Assembly: GCA_046352935.1 (NCBI GenBank)
Contig: JAXMGR010000003.1
Coordinates: 62,001-126,000 of the forward strand
Reading direction: 5' to 3'
DNA from: CAYWMY01 sp046352935
GTDB lineage: Bacteria > Pseudomonadota > Gammaproteobacteria > Steroidobacterales > Steroidobacteraceae
Length of the DNA stretch: 64,000 nucleotides
The notes below the pieces were generated by a model. It searched no databases. It worked only from the letters and a program-made list of their open reading frames with translations, and had not been told where the DNA came from. Below, piece after piece: positions 46,958-55,344 of the stretch. Position 1 is the stretch's first letter. Each line of letters opens with the position of its first letter. The translations under genes and the position numbers were made by a program.

Positions 46958-48079
46958 ATGACCAAGATCAGGATCGCGATCGCCGGCATCGGCAACTGTT
47001 CCAGCGCGTTGATACAGGGTCTGCATTACTACTCGCCCGATCGATGTGCCGAAGGGGTCAGTGGATTGATGCATGTCGAGATCGGCGGGTACCGCCCCTG
47101 CGACATCGAGGTGGTGGCCGCGTTCGACATCGACCGGCGGAAGGTGGGCCGGGACGTGAACGAGGCCATCTTCGCCAAGCCCAACTGCACGACGGTCTTC
47201 CAGCGGGACCTGCCGAAGTCCGGCGTCCTGGTGCGGATGGGCCGGGTCCTCGACGGGTTCTCCGAGCACATGGCGAACTACGAGGACGACCGGACCTTCG
47301 TCCTGTCGTCCGAACCGGAACCCAGCCAGGCGGACGTCGTCCGGGTCCTCAGGGAATCCGGCGCCGAGATGCTCCTGAACTACATGCCGGTGGGCTCGGA
47401 GCAGGCCACGAAGTTCTATGCCGACTGCGCCCTGGAGGCGGGGATCGGCTTCATCAACAACATGCCGGTCTTCATCGCCAGCAACAGGCAGTATGCCGAG
47501 CGCTTCAAGGCCCGCGGGCTGCCGCTGATCGGCGACGACATCAAGTCGCAGCTGGGTGCGACCATAGTGCACCGGATGCTCACCGATCTCGCGCGCCGGC
47601 GCGGGGTACGCATCCGCCGCACCTACCAGCTGAACACCGGCGGCAACACCGACTTCCTGAACATGAAGAACCAGGAGCGGCTGGCGTCGAAGAAGATCTC
47701 CAAGACCGAGGCGGTCCAGTCCGTCGCGGCGAAGAGGATGGAGGCCAACGATATCCACGTCGGGCCCAGCGACTACGTGCCCTGGCAGAACGACAACAAG
47801 GTCTGCTTCATCCGCATCGAGGGCTATCTGTTCGGCGACGTACCGACGGAGATCGAGCTGCGCCTGTCCGTCGAGGACTCGCCGAACTCGGCGGGCGTGG
47901 TGATCGACATGATCCGCTGCTGCAAGCTCGCACTGCTCGCGGGCGTCGGCGGGGTGCTCGAAGGTCCGTCGGCCTACTTCTGCAAGCATCCGCCGAAGCA
48001 GTTCAACGACGACGAGGCGTACCAGCTGGTGGAGGACTTCATCCGCAAGCACGTGCCCGTCGCGAAGGTGGTCGGGTGA
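46958..48079 (+). CDS. ino1: myo-Inositol-1-phosphate synthase
   Basis: The 373-residue NAD-dependent enzyme turns glucose-6-phosphate into L-myo-inositol-1-phosphate. The N-terminal Rossmann motif is IAIAGIGNCSSALIQGL; further signatures are NYMPVGSEQATKFYADCAL, GFINNMPVFIASN, GDDIKSQLGATIVHRML, LNTGGNTDFLNM and the lysine-rich SKKISKTEAV catalytic loop. Length fits the prokaryotic (archaeal/actinobacterial) class. The ATG at 46958 follows AGGGGA; the longer frame is rejected. It overlaps the next gene by GTGA. Inositol phosphate synthesis is unusual in this type of proteobacterium. Confidence 0.94.
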   Translation: MTKIRIAIAGIGNCSSALIQGLHYYSPDRCAEGVSGLMHVEIGGYRPCDIEVVAAFDIDRRKVGRDVNEAIFAKPNCTTVFQRDLPKSGVLVRMGRVLDGFSEHMANYEDDRTFVLSSEPEPSQADVVRVLRESGAEMLLNYMPVGSEQATKFYADCALEAGIGFINNMPVFIASNRQYAERFKARGLPLIGDDIKSQLGATIVHRMLTDLARRRGVRIRRTYQLNTGGNTDFLNMKNQERLASKKISKTEAVQSVAAKRMEANDIHVGPSDYVPWQNDNKVCFIRIEGYLFGDVPTEIELRLSVEDSPNSAGVVIDMIRCCKLALLAGVGGVLEGPSAYFCKHPPKQFNDDEAYQLVEDFIRKHVPVAKVVG

Positions 48080-48792
48080 ACATGCTGATCGTCGCGGCCG
48101 GGCAGGGAACCCGGCTGCGCGAGAAGGGAGCGGTCAAGCCGCTGATCCGGATCAAGGGCACGGCGCTCATCGAGCGTGTCATCAGGACCGCGCGACGGGC
48201 CGGCGTCGAGCGCTTCTACGTCGTCAGCGGCTATCGGGGCAAGGATCTCCGCGACGCCCTCGACGAGTTCGCCGGGCACGAAGGCGTGGTGATCCAGCAC
48301 ATCGTCAACGACGACTGGGAACGGGCCAACGGCATGTCCGTCTACAAGGCGCGGGAGTACCTGCACGGTCCGTTCCTGCTGGCCATGTGCGATCACCTCG
48401 TCGACCCCGACATCATCCGCGCCCTGCTCCGCGAGGAAGTGCTGCCGGGCACCGTGACGCTCTGTGTCGACAGCAACGTCGACAGCCCGCTGCACGACCC
48501 GATCGACGTCACGCGTGTGAACAGCCGCGCGGGCCGGATCGTGAACATCGGCAAGGTGCTCAAGGACTACAACGCCATCGATACGGGCATCTTCCTCTGC
48601 ACGCCGGTCATCTTCGATGCGCTGGAAGCCAGCTTCGCCGCGGGCGACGACAGCATCTCCGGCGCGATGCGGGTGCTCGCCGCACAGGGCAGGGCGCGGA
48701 CCTTCGACGTGACGGGCCGGCTGTGGGTCGATGTCGACGATCCGGCCGCTTTTGCGCATGCGGAGCGCCTGATCGAGGAAGGCCGGCTCTAG
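48076..48792 (+). CDS. CTP:inositol-1-phosphate cytidylyltransferase-like protein
   Basis: The 238-residue nucleotidyltransferase has LIVAAGQGTRLREKG with KPLIRIKG, the NTP-binding start, and WERANGMSVYKAREYLHGPFLLAMCDHLVDPDI (in part), which I associate with the IPCT branch that makes CDP-inositol. LicC-like phosphocholine cytidylyltransferases are the main alternative. GTG at 48076 overlaps the ino1 stop; ATG at 48082 would shorten it by two residues. Position between ino1 and a CDP-alcohol transferase supports the CDP-inositol role. Confidence 0.8.
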   Translation: MNMLIVAAGQGTRLREKGAVKPLIRIKGTALIERVIRTARRAGVERFYVVSGYRGKDLRDALDEFAGHEGVVIQHIVNDDWERANGMSVYKAREYLHGPFLLAMCDHLVDPDIIRALLREEVLPGTVTLCVDSNVDSPLHDPIDVTRVNSRAGRIVNIGKVLKDYNAIDTGIFLCTPVIFDALEASFAAGDDSISGAMRVLAAQGRARTFDVTGRLWVDVDDPAAFAHAERLIEEGRL

Positions 48793-48823
48793 CCGGGCAC
48801 GCCGGTCAGTCGGCGCAGCGCTC

Positions 48824-49732
48824 ATGGGTCACATGGACACGCGTGAATCGAGCACCCGCACCCGGGAAATCGAGGAGTTCACGAATCTCCATTTCATCCA
48901 CCCGGTGGGGGCGCGTCTGACGCCGCTGCTGGCGCGGCTGCAGGTGAGTCCCAACGCCGTGTCGCTCTCGGGCATGGCCTGCGGAATGCTGGCGGGCTGG
49001 GCCTACTACCGCTACCAGGACGTGCGCTACGCGTGCCTCGGCTTTCTGCTGATGGTCGTCTGGCACATCCTCGACGGTGTCGACGGCCAGCTCGCCCGGC
49101 TGACGAACCGGCAATCCGAGTTCGGCAAGATCATCGACGGAATCGCCGACAACGTGACCTTCGTGTCGGTCTACCTCGGGCTCGGCCTGGCGCTGGCGCC
49201 GGGCCATGGCCCATGGGTCTGGGCGCTCCTCGCGCTCGCCGGTACGGCGCACTCCATGCAGGCCGCCACCTACGAGCTGCAGCGCCAGGAATACGACTTC
49301 TGGGGCTTGGGAAAGAAATCGGCCGAGTTCAAGTCCGTCGAGGCGCTGCGCCGGGAACAGCAGCCGCGATCACTGCTGCAGCAATCCGTCTATTCGCTGG
49401 GCCAGTCCTATGTCCGGTGGCAGCTCAGGGTGTCCGGGGTCGATCCGGACCACCGCAGGAAGGTCGCCGCCGCACTCGTGGCGCAGCCCGACCGGGCGCC
49501 GCTGATCCGGGAACGGTATCGGCAGACGTTCGCGCGCCTGGTCCGGATCTGGTCGATCATGTCCTCCAATTACCGCACGTTCGCCATCTTCGTGTGCGCG
49601 CTCATGGGTGTCCCGCTGCTGTATTTCCTCATCGAGCTCCTGGTCCTCACCCCACTGACGCTGCTGCTGATCCGGCAGCAGAAGTCCAGGAGCCGGGAGT
49701 TCTCCCTGCTGCTGGACCGACAGGTCCCGTAG
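48824..49732 (+). CDS. CDP-alcohol phosphatidyltransferase (inositol-phosphate transfer)
   Basis: The 302-residue membrane protein has the full CDP-alcohol transferase motif DGVDGQLARLTNRQSEFGKI then IDGIAD (D-x2-DG-x2-AR-x8-G-x3-D-x3-D) near residue 87, with helices on both sides and two more at the C-terminus (about 250-290). In the di-myo-inositol phosphate pathway such an enzyme joins CDP-inositol to inositol-1-phosphate; here the acceptor may be that or a lipid alcohol. The long insert (about 155-240) between helices is distinctive. The ATG at 48824 is used; 48833 is an alternative. Confidence 0.85.
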   Translation: MGHMDTRESSTRTREIEEFTNLHFIHPVGARLTPLLARLQVSPNAVSLSGMACGMLAGWAYYRYQDVRYACLGFLLMVVWHILDGVDGQLARLTNRQSEFGKIIDGIADNVTFVSVYLGLGLALAPGHGPWVWALLALAGTAHSMQAATYELQRQEYDFWGLGKKSAEFKSVEALRREQQPRSLLQQSVYSLGQSYVRWQLRVSGVDPDHRRKVAAALVAQPDRAPLIRERYRQTFARLVRIWSIMSSNYRTFAIFVCALMGVPLLYFLIELLVLTPLTLLLIRQQKSRSREFSLLLDRQVP

Positions 49733-49735
49733 AGA

Positions 49736-51208
49736 GTGCGATCGCCTGCTCCAGCAGAATCCGGCACCGCGAGGTCCCTCGAACGGGGACTGCTGACGAA
49801 TGCGCTCGGCATCCTGGTCAAGGCGTCACGCACGCTCTATCTCATCCTCTTCGGGCACGTCCTCGGAGCGGCGGGGTTCGGAACCTATCTGCTGGCGTTC
49901 GCGGTGCAGGAAGCCGTCAGCAAGTTCGCCATCCTGGGATTGAACTGGGGCGGCAAGCAGCTGGTGGGTCGGCTGATCGCCGACGGGCACGGCGACAGCG
50001 TCAGGCCCACGGTGATCCGCATCCTGTGGATCACGCTCGCGTTCAGCGGCCTGGTCGCCGCAGCACTCTTCCTCTGCGCGGGCTGGATCCTCGCGCTGCT
50101 GCAGCAGCCGTCGCTGATCGCGCCGCTCAGGATCTTCGCCTGTGGTTTTCCGTTCCTCTGCGGCATGTACGTCCTCGTCTATTCGTTCAGGCCACGGCTC
50201 GACATGAAGTACGAGCTCTACGTGACGTCGATCATCGAGCCCGTGGGCGTGCTGGTGATCGGCGCGGCGCTGCTGCTGCGCGCGCCGAGCGTCGAGATGC
50301 TGGCCCGGGCCCACGTGGCCGCTTCAGTCATCGCCTTTCTGGCGGCCCTGTACTTCTTCGATCGCATCTACCCCGCGGCCGAGGGCCGCGGGCCGCCGCG
50401 GATCGACTGGGACATCCTGCTGCACGGGAGTGCGGCGATGGGTGGCATGGAGCTGATCGGCAACCTGCAGAGCCGGCTGGACCTGTTCTTCCTCGCCCGC
50501 TATTTCCCACCGCATGTCATCGGCGTCTACGGCGCGGCGAGCCAGATCGTCTCGCTGCTGCGCAAGGCCAAGGCGGCCTTCGATCCGATCCTGATGCCGA
50601 TCGCGCAGGGTCTGTTCCTGCGCAGCAACCGGGAACGCCTGCAGGGGGAGGTGACGCGGGCGGTCGGCTGGGCCGTCTACGTCGGACTGGGGCTCCTCGG
50701 GCTGATGGTCCTGCTCCCGGACGAGCTGCTCGGGCTGTTCGGCAGCGATTTCTCCGGTGCCGGATTCGGTTCCGTGCTGATCATCCTGGCGGTGGGCCAG
50801 TTCTTCTACATGAGTCTCGGACTGAGCGAGGGAGTCCTCGCGATCACGGGCCATGCGTACATCACGCTCGTGAGCGCCCTGGTGCTGGTCGGCATCGAGA
50901 TCGTCCTGCTGCCCCTGCTGATCCCGCTCATGGGTCTGGAGGGAGCGGCGCTCGCCGCGAGCATTCCCTTCGTGGTCGTGACCCTCTGGCGCATGCTGCA
51001 GACACGGCGCCTGCTCGACGTCGACCTGATCACGAGGATGCACGTGCGGGTCGCCGTCGTCTGGCTGGTGTGCCTGGGTGCTGCGCTGATGATCGCGGCC
51101 GTGTCCGGTGATGTTTCCCGGATGGGTGCGGTGGTGGCCGCGATCCTGTTTCTCGTGACCTACAAGTCGATCGGCTGGCGCGTGGGCATCGAGCGGACCG
51201 GCCGATGA
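49736..51208 (+). CDS. Wzx-like polysaccharide/lipid flippase (MOP superfamily)
   Basis: The 490-residue protein has about 13-14 membrane helices and the usual MOP start (TNALGILVKASRTLYLILFG..LGAAGFGTYLLA in parts). These proteins flip lipid-linked sugars across the inner membrane. It starts at GTG only three bases after the CDP-alcohol transferase stop, so it is part of the inositol operon and may flip its product. Substrate is not known. Confidence 0.85.
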   Translation: MRSPAPAESGTARSLERGLLTNALGILVKASRTLYLILFGHVLGAAGFGTYLLAFAVQEAVSKFAILGLNWGGKQLVGRLIADGHGDSVRPTVIRILWITLAFSGLVAAALFLCAGWILALLQQPSLIAPLRIFACGFPFLCGMYVLVYSFRPRLDMKYELYVTSIIEPVGVLVIGAALLLRAPSVEMLARAHVAASVIAFLAALYFFDRIYPAAEGRGPPRIDWDILLHGSAAMGGMELIGNLQSRLDLFFLARYFPPHVIGVYGAASQIVSLLRKAKAAFDPILMPIAQGLFLRSNRERLQGEVTRAVGWAVYVGLGLLGLMVLLPDELLGLFGSDFSGAGFGSVLIILAVGQFFYMSLGLSEGVLAITGHAYITLVSALVLVGIEIVLLPLLIPLMGLEGAALAASIPFVVVTLWRMLQTRRLLDVDLITRMHVRVAVVWLVCLGAALMIAAVSGDVSRMGAVVAAILFLVTYKSIGWRVGIERTGR

Positions 51209-51245
51209 CGGGAGTCACCGCAACGTGAACCCGTCACCGTCGGTG

Positions 51246-51992
51246 TCAGTCGGCCTCGACGATGTGCTGGATGCCGGAGCCGGCGTCCGCCTTCGAGAGG
51301 AAGCAGACGTCGTCGTAGTCCGCGGAAGCCGTGGAGCCGGTTGCGTTGGCGTCGCTCAGCAGCCCGACGCCGACCGCCTGCCGGGGTGGCTCGCCACCGA
51401 AGGTCTCGCGGTACGCGGCGCGTACGTCGAAGACAAGGGTCTGCCACTCGCCGATACCGTGATGGCCGCTCCCGGCAACGACGATCCAGGGACGACCGGT
51501 GCCCTTGCGTCGCAGCGCCGTGCCGACCGGCAGGGTCGAGCTCCAGACGTATTTCACGGCGACGGGGATGAAGCCCAGCACCGTCCTGTAGGTGATGTAC
51601 ACGGATGCGGCGCTGTCCCCCTTCCGGCCGGTGCGTTCATCGGCGTCCCGGGGAATCTCGTGCACCCGCCAGCGGAACGTGAGGTACGGATACCGGTCGA
51701 GATCGACCCGGAACCTGCGGGCGAGGATCACCGACTGACCGCGATCACGCGCGGCGAGGAACTTTCCGCTGCCGTCCGCTTCCACCGTGTAGGGCGCCGC
51801 GGCGCCGTCGTCCGAATGGGTCTCCCAGCCGCGCGGCAGGTGTCCCGCTGCGTCGTCCTCGAAATCGTCGACGCACAGTATTCCAGGACCACGGTCCAGG
51901 GCCCGCAGCGGCGCGACGAGGATGAGTTGCGAGAGCAGCATCACGCAGACGCATCCGATGCGGGGCCGGGAGCGGAGGGATCGCAGGGCCAT
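51246..51992 (-). CDS. DUF3047 exported protein
   Basis: The 248-residue protein has an N-terminal signal-like segment (about 10-31) and a beta-rich body with LPRGWETHS, YLTFRWRVHEIP and a GEWQTLVFDVRAAY stretch, the pattern of DUF3047. No catalytic motif is recognised. It lies on the opposite strand inside the locus, so its link to the pathway is uncertain. ATG at 51992 is chosen over a GTG eight codons earlier. Confidence 0.75.
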   Translation of the reverse strand: MALRSLRSRPRIGCVCVMLLSQLILVAPLRALDRGPGILCVDDFEDDAAGHLPRGWETHSDDGAAAPYTVEADGSGKFLAARDRGQSVILARRFRVDLDRYPYLTFRWRVHEIPRDADERTGRKGDSAASVYITYRTVLGFIPVAVKYVWSSTLPVGTALRRKGTGRPWIVVAGSGHHGIGEWQTLVFDVRAAYRETFGGEPPRQAVGVGLLSDANATGSTASADYDDVCFLSKADAGSGIQHIVEAD

Positions 51993-52130
51993 GTGCCGAT
52001 TATCGCAGGTCGGCACGGCCAGTGCCCGCCCTGTGCCGCGACGGGGGCGATGGCCGGACGCGTCATCCGCAGTCCGTTGGTATGCTCGTCACCCGCGCGA
52101 TAGGCCTGTCACTTCAGGAGTGAGTACCGC

Positions 52131-53135
52131 ATGCACCGTGGATCCGATCGGCTGAGGTCCGGCACCCGCTTCCTGTGGCGGGCGCTCTCCTCGCCGTACA
52201 ATCCGCTGCTCGCGCAGATGGTCGTCACCCGGCGCTGCAACCTGAACTGCGGCTACTGCAACGAGTACGACCTCGTTTCACCGCCTGTCCCGCTGGCGAG
52301 GCTCCTCGCGCAGGTCGATCACCTCGCGCAGCTGCGGACCGCCGCGATCACCTGCACGGGCGGTGAACCGCTGCTGCATCCGGAACTGCCCGAGGTCATC
52401 AGCGCCATCCGCCGTCGCGGCATGGTCGTCACCATGATCACGAACGGTTTCAAGCTGAGCAGGAAGCGTATCGAGGCGCTGAACCAGGCCGGTCTGCAGG
52501 GCATGCAGATCAGCATCGACAATCTCGTGGCGGACGAGGTGTCGATGAAGAGCCTCGAGTCCGTCCAGTCGAAGCTGAAGCTCCTCGCCGAACACGCCCG
52601 GTTCAAGGTCAACATCAATTCCGTCCTGGGCATCAGCGACGAGCGCACGGCGGACGTCATCACCGTCGCGGAGACGGCGCAGAAATACGGCTTCTTCCAC
52701 ACGGTCGGCGTGCTGCACGACCACACGGGCGCACTGAAGCCCCTGACCCCGGTGCAGATGGAGGCCTATCGGACCGTCACGCGCCTCTCGGGGGCGGCAA
52801 CGCACCGGCTGAACTACTGGCTGTTCCAGAAGAACCTGATGCACGGCCGGCAGAACGACTGGAAGTGCCGTGCGGGTGCCCGCTACCTGTACATCTGCGA
52901 GGACGGCAAGGTCCACTGGTGTTCGCAGCGGCGCGGCTACCCCGGCAAGCCACTCCTCGACTACACGATCGACGACATCCGGCGGGAATTCGCCACGCAG
53001 AAGAACTGCAGTCCGACCTGCACGCTGAGCTGCGTGCACCAGATGAGCATGTTCGACCGCTGGCGGGGCAGACAGGACATCCAGGACCCCGAGGGGTCGC
53101 TGGACGGCGGGCCGGTGCCGCAGGCCGGGGAGTGA
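52131..53135 (+). CDS. Radical SAM protein with SPASM-like C-terminus
   Basis: The 334-residue enzyme has the radical SAM motif CNLNCGYC near residues 32-40, CTGGEPLLHPELP, and ITNGFKLS. The C-terminus adds cysteines in WKCRAGARYLYICEDGKVHWC (in part) and NCSPTCTLSCVHQ, the spacing of a SPASM/Twitch auxiliary cluster domain. Such enzymes modify peptides, sugars or lipids. CAGGAG lies 11 bases before the ATG. Its substrate is unknown; the flanking glycan genes suggest a sugar or lipid. Confidence 0.85.
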   Translation: MHRGSDRLRSGTRFLWRALSSPYNPLLAQMVVTRRCNLNCGYCNEYDLVSPPVPLARLLAQVDHLAQLRTAAITCTGGEPLLHPELPEVISAIRRRGMVVTMITNGFKLSRKRIEALNQAGLQGMQISIDNLVADEVSMKSLESVQSKLKLLAEHARFKVNINSVLGISDERTADVITVAETAQKYGFFHTVGVLHDHTGALKPLTPVQMEAYRTVTRLSGAATHRLNYWLFQKNLMHGRQNDWKCRAGARYLYICEDGKVHWCSQRRGYPGKPLLDYTIDDIRREFATQKNCSPTCTLSCVHQMSMFDRWRGRQDIQDPEGSLDGGPVPQAGE

Positions 53136-53180
53136 GGCGCCGGTGCTGTCACACGACTGCGTTCCGGTCCCCATCGCAAT

Positions 53181-54008
53181 GTGCAGACGCCCGTGCCGTT
53201 GAGAGCACGGCTCGTCGTTGCGGGCTATGTGGGCCTGTTCGTGCTGGCTGGCGGCCTGGTCGTGGCCTCTGTGATCGGATTCAGCGGGCAGGCCTGGGCC
53301 GGCTGGACGGCGGCCGGCGTGATGGCGGTGATCGCCGCGATCCTGGCGGACGCCTTCCATCCGAAGATCGGACTGTTCATGCCGTCGATCCACAGGATCC
53401 CGCAGCGGGACGGGAGGAGGACCCTCGCGCTCACGTTCGACGACGGTCCGGTGTACCCCTTCACGGCGCAGATCCTCGATATCCTCGATCGTCATGGCGT
53501 GAAGGCCAGCTTCTTCTGCATCGGCGAGAACGTGCGGCGTCATCCCGAACTCGCGCGGGAGATCGTGCGGCGCGGCCACACCCTCGGCAACCACACACAG
53601 ACCCACACCACCCTGGTGCTGGCGGGCCCGCGCACCGTCGCCCGCGAAGTCGACGAGGCGCAGGCGACGATCCGGGAGGGCTGCGGCCTGGAGCCCGTGT
53701 TCTTCCGCTGTCCCAAGGGATACAAGAGCCCGATCGTCGCGCGCGTGCTGCGCCGTCGGCGATTGCGCCTCGCGGGCTACGGCTATCCCATCTGGGACGT
53801 GCAGAACCCGCCGCCGGAGGAACTCGTCGCACGCGTACTGGAGCGTGCGAAGCCCGGGGACATCATCGTGATGCACGATGGACACCCGGCGAACAAGGCG
53901 GGCAGCCGCAGCAGTCTCGTGGCTGCACTGCCGGAGATCATCGACGGGCTGCTGGCGAAGGGCCTGCACCCCGTGTCGCTGGATCAGGCGTTCCCGCCGA
54001 AGCGCTGA
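53181..54008 (+). CDS. Membrane-anchored polysaccharide deacetylase (NodB domain)
   Basis: The 275-residue protein has two N-terminal membrane helices (about 9-31 and 39-58) and a NodB domain with TFDDGPVYP, NHTQTH (metal-binding His pair), RCPKGYKSP in place of the usual RPPxG, and VMHDG. It should remove acetyl groups from amino sugars in a glycan or glycolipid. The RCPKG form of motif 3 is unusual. The start is GTG at 53181. Confidence 0.85.
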   Translation: MQTPVPLRARLVVAGYVGLFVLAGGLVVASVIGFSGQAWAGWTAAGVMAVIAAILADAFHPKIGLFMPSIHRIPQRDGRRTLALTFDDGPVYPFTAQILDILDRHGVKASFFCIGENVRRHPELAREIVRRGHTLGNHTQTHTTLVLAGPRTVAREVDEAQATIREGCGLEPVFFRCPKGYKSPIVARVLRRRRLRLAGYGYPIWDVQNPPPEELVARVLERAKPGDIIVMHDGHPANKAGSRSSLVAALPEIIDGLLAKGLHPVSLDQAFPPKR

Positions 54009-54020
54009 CCGGACCGGCTC

Positions 54021-55226
54021 CTAGTGTCCGCTCGCCACGTCGACGAGTACATCGAAGATCCGGCGCGCCGTGGCGACGTGGTCGTAGCATTCTTCGACCC
54101 GCCGGCGGCCGTCCTGTCCCATCCGCCTGCGCAGCGACGGATCGGAGTGGAGGGTGGCCATCGCCCGCGCGAGGCCGTCGACGTCGTTGACCTCGACCCA
54201 CAGACCCTCTGCGCCGTGTCGTACGACTTCGGTGGCGCCGCCGTGCGCCGCGATCACGACAGGGACCTCGAGGGCCATCGCCTCCAGCAGCACGCGACCG
54301 AAGGATTCCGGCAGGATGGACGGCATGACGAGCACGTCGAAGGCCTTGACGAGGGGCCGGACATCGGCCTGGAAGCCCGTGAAGACGACCTTGTCCGCGA
54401 GCCCTCGGGCCGCGGCATCGCGTCGATAGGCCTCGACCGCGTCGTAATGCAGGCTGCTGTCGTTCCCGCCCACGACGAGCAGCCGCACCTGCGGCCGGTC
54501 TTTCGCGAACACGGCGAAGGACCGCAGCAGCCAGTCGATGCCCTTCTTCTCGTGGATGCGTCCCACGAATCCCACGACGAAGTCATCGGCGGCGATCCCG
54601 TGGTCACGGCGCGCGCGGGAGTCGACGGCCGCGGCACTGAATTCGCTCAGGTCGATGCCGTTCGGGATGATCGTGACCTTGCCGTTGCTGTGGCGGCGAT
54701 AGGCGGCCGCAGACGCCTCGGAATTGCAGATGATGCGGCGCACGCAGCTTCGCTGCCCGAGCCAGTCGTAGAACTTCCCGTCGATCCAGAGATCGTGACA
54801 GGCCCGCGAGTGGAACACGACCGGCACTCCGGTACGCGAGCCGACGGCGACCCCGACGGGCTTGGCCAGCATGTGATTGCAGTAGATCACGTCCGGGCGG
54901 AGCGATTCCACGAGGTGCACGAGCCGTTCGACGCAGCGCGAGAGCGCGAACAGGTTGGCCGGCAGGTGCAGCCAGGGCATCCGTATGCGATCGGGCCAGG
55001 TGTAGGGCGAGCGCGTCATGCGCTCGACGAATTCCGGAACGAACACGACGTCGGCCAGACCCTCCAGCTGTGCCGCGAGCACGCCGGGTGCGGGCATCGC
55101 GACGATCGCCTTCAGCCGCGGATCCGCGACGCTCAGGTTGGCCTGCAGGCTGCGGCCCGCGCCACCGGCGTTGATGCAGCTGTTCAGGACCAGTACTTTG
55201 ATCGGGCTCGTGATCGGGCTTGTCAT
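54021..55226 (-). CDS. GT4-family glycosyltransferase
   Basis: The 401-residue glycosyltransferase has an N-terminal NAGGAGRS loop, IIPNGIDLSEF, VGRIHEKKGIDWLL and the nucleotide-sugar-binding SILPESFGRVLLEAMALEVPVV (in part). It should add a sugar to a lipid or glycan on the cytoplasmic face. It is convergent with the deacetylase and divergent from the next glycosyltransferase. Its N-terminus contains a TSPITSPI duplication, so the true start may be slightly further in. Confidence 0.86.
   Translation of the reverse strand: MTSPITSPIKVLVLNSCINAGGAGRSLQANLSVADPRLKAIVAMPAPGVLAAQLEGLADVVFVPEFVERMTRSPYTWPDRIRMPWLHLPANLFALSRCVERLVHLVESLRPDVIYCNHMLAKPVGVAVGSRTGVPVVFHSRACHDLWIDGKFYDWLGQRSCVRRIICNSEASAAAYRRHSNGKVTIIPNGIDLSEFSAAAVDSRARRDHGIAADDFVVGFVGRIHEKKGIDWLLRSFAVFAKDRPQVRLLVVGGNDSSLHYDAVEAYRRDAAARGLADKVVFTGFQADVRPLVKAFDVLVMPSILPESFGRVLLEAMALEVPVVIAAHGGATEVVRHGAEGLWVEVNDVDGLARAMATLHSDPSLRRRMGQDGRRRVEECYDHVATARRIFDVLVDVASGH
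55200..55223 (-). repeat. 12-bp tandem duplication at the glycosyltransferase N-terminus
   Basis: GATCGGGCTCGT (55200-55211) and GATCGGGCTTGT (55212-55223) differ by one base and encode TSPI twice on the minus strand. Confidence 0.75.
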
Positions 55227-55344
55227 GACTCATTCCGGCACGTAAGGTCCGTGCCGGTTTCGACGATCCAGGGCGGGAGCGGATGACGCGTGCGGTCCCG
55301 ATCCGCGCGGCATCTTAACCTGCAATCAGGCGGTTCAACGATCC

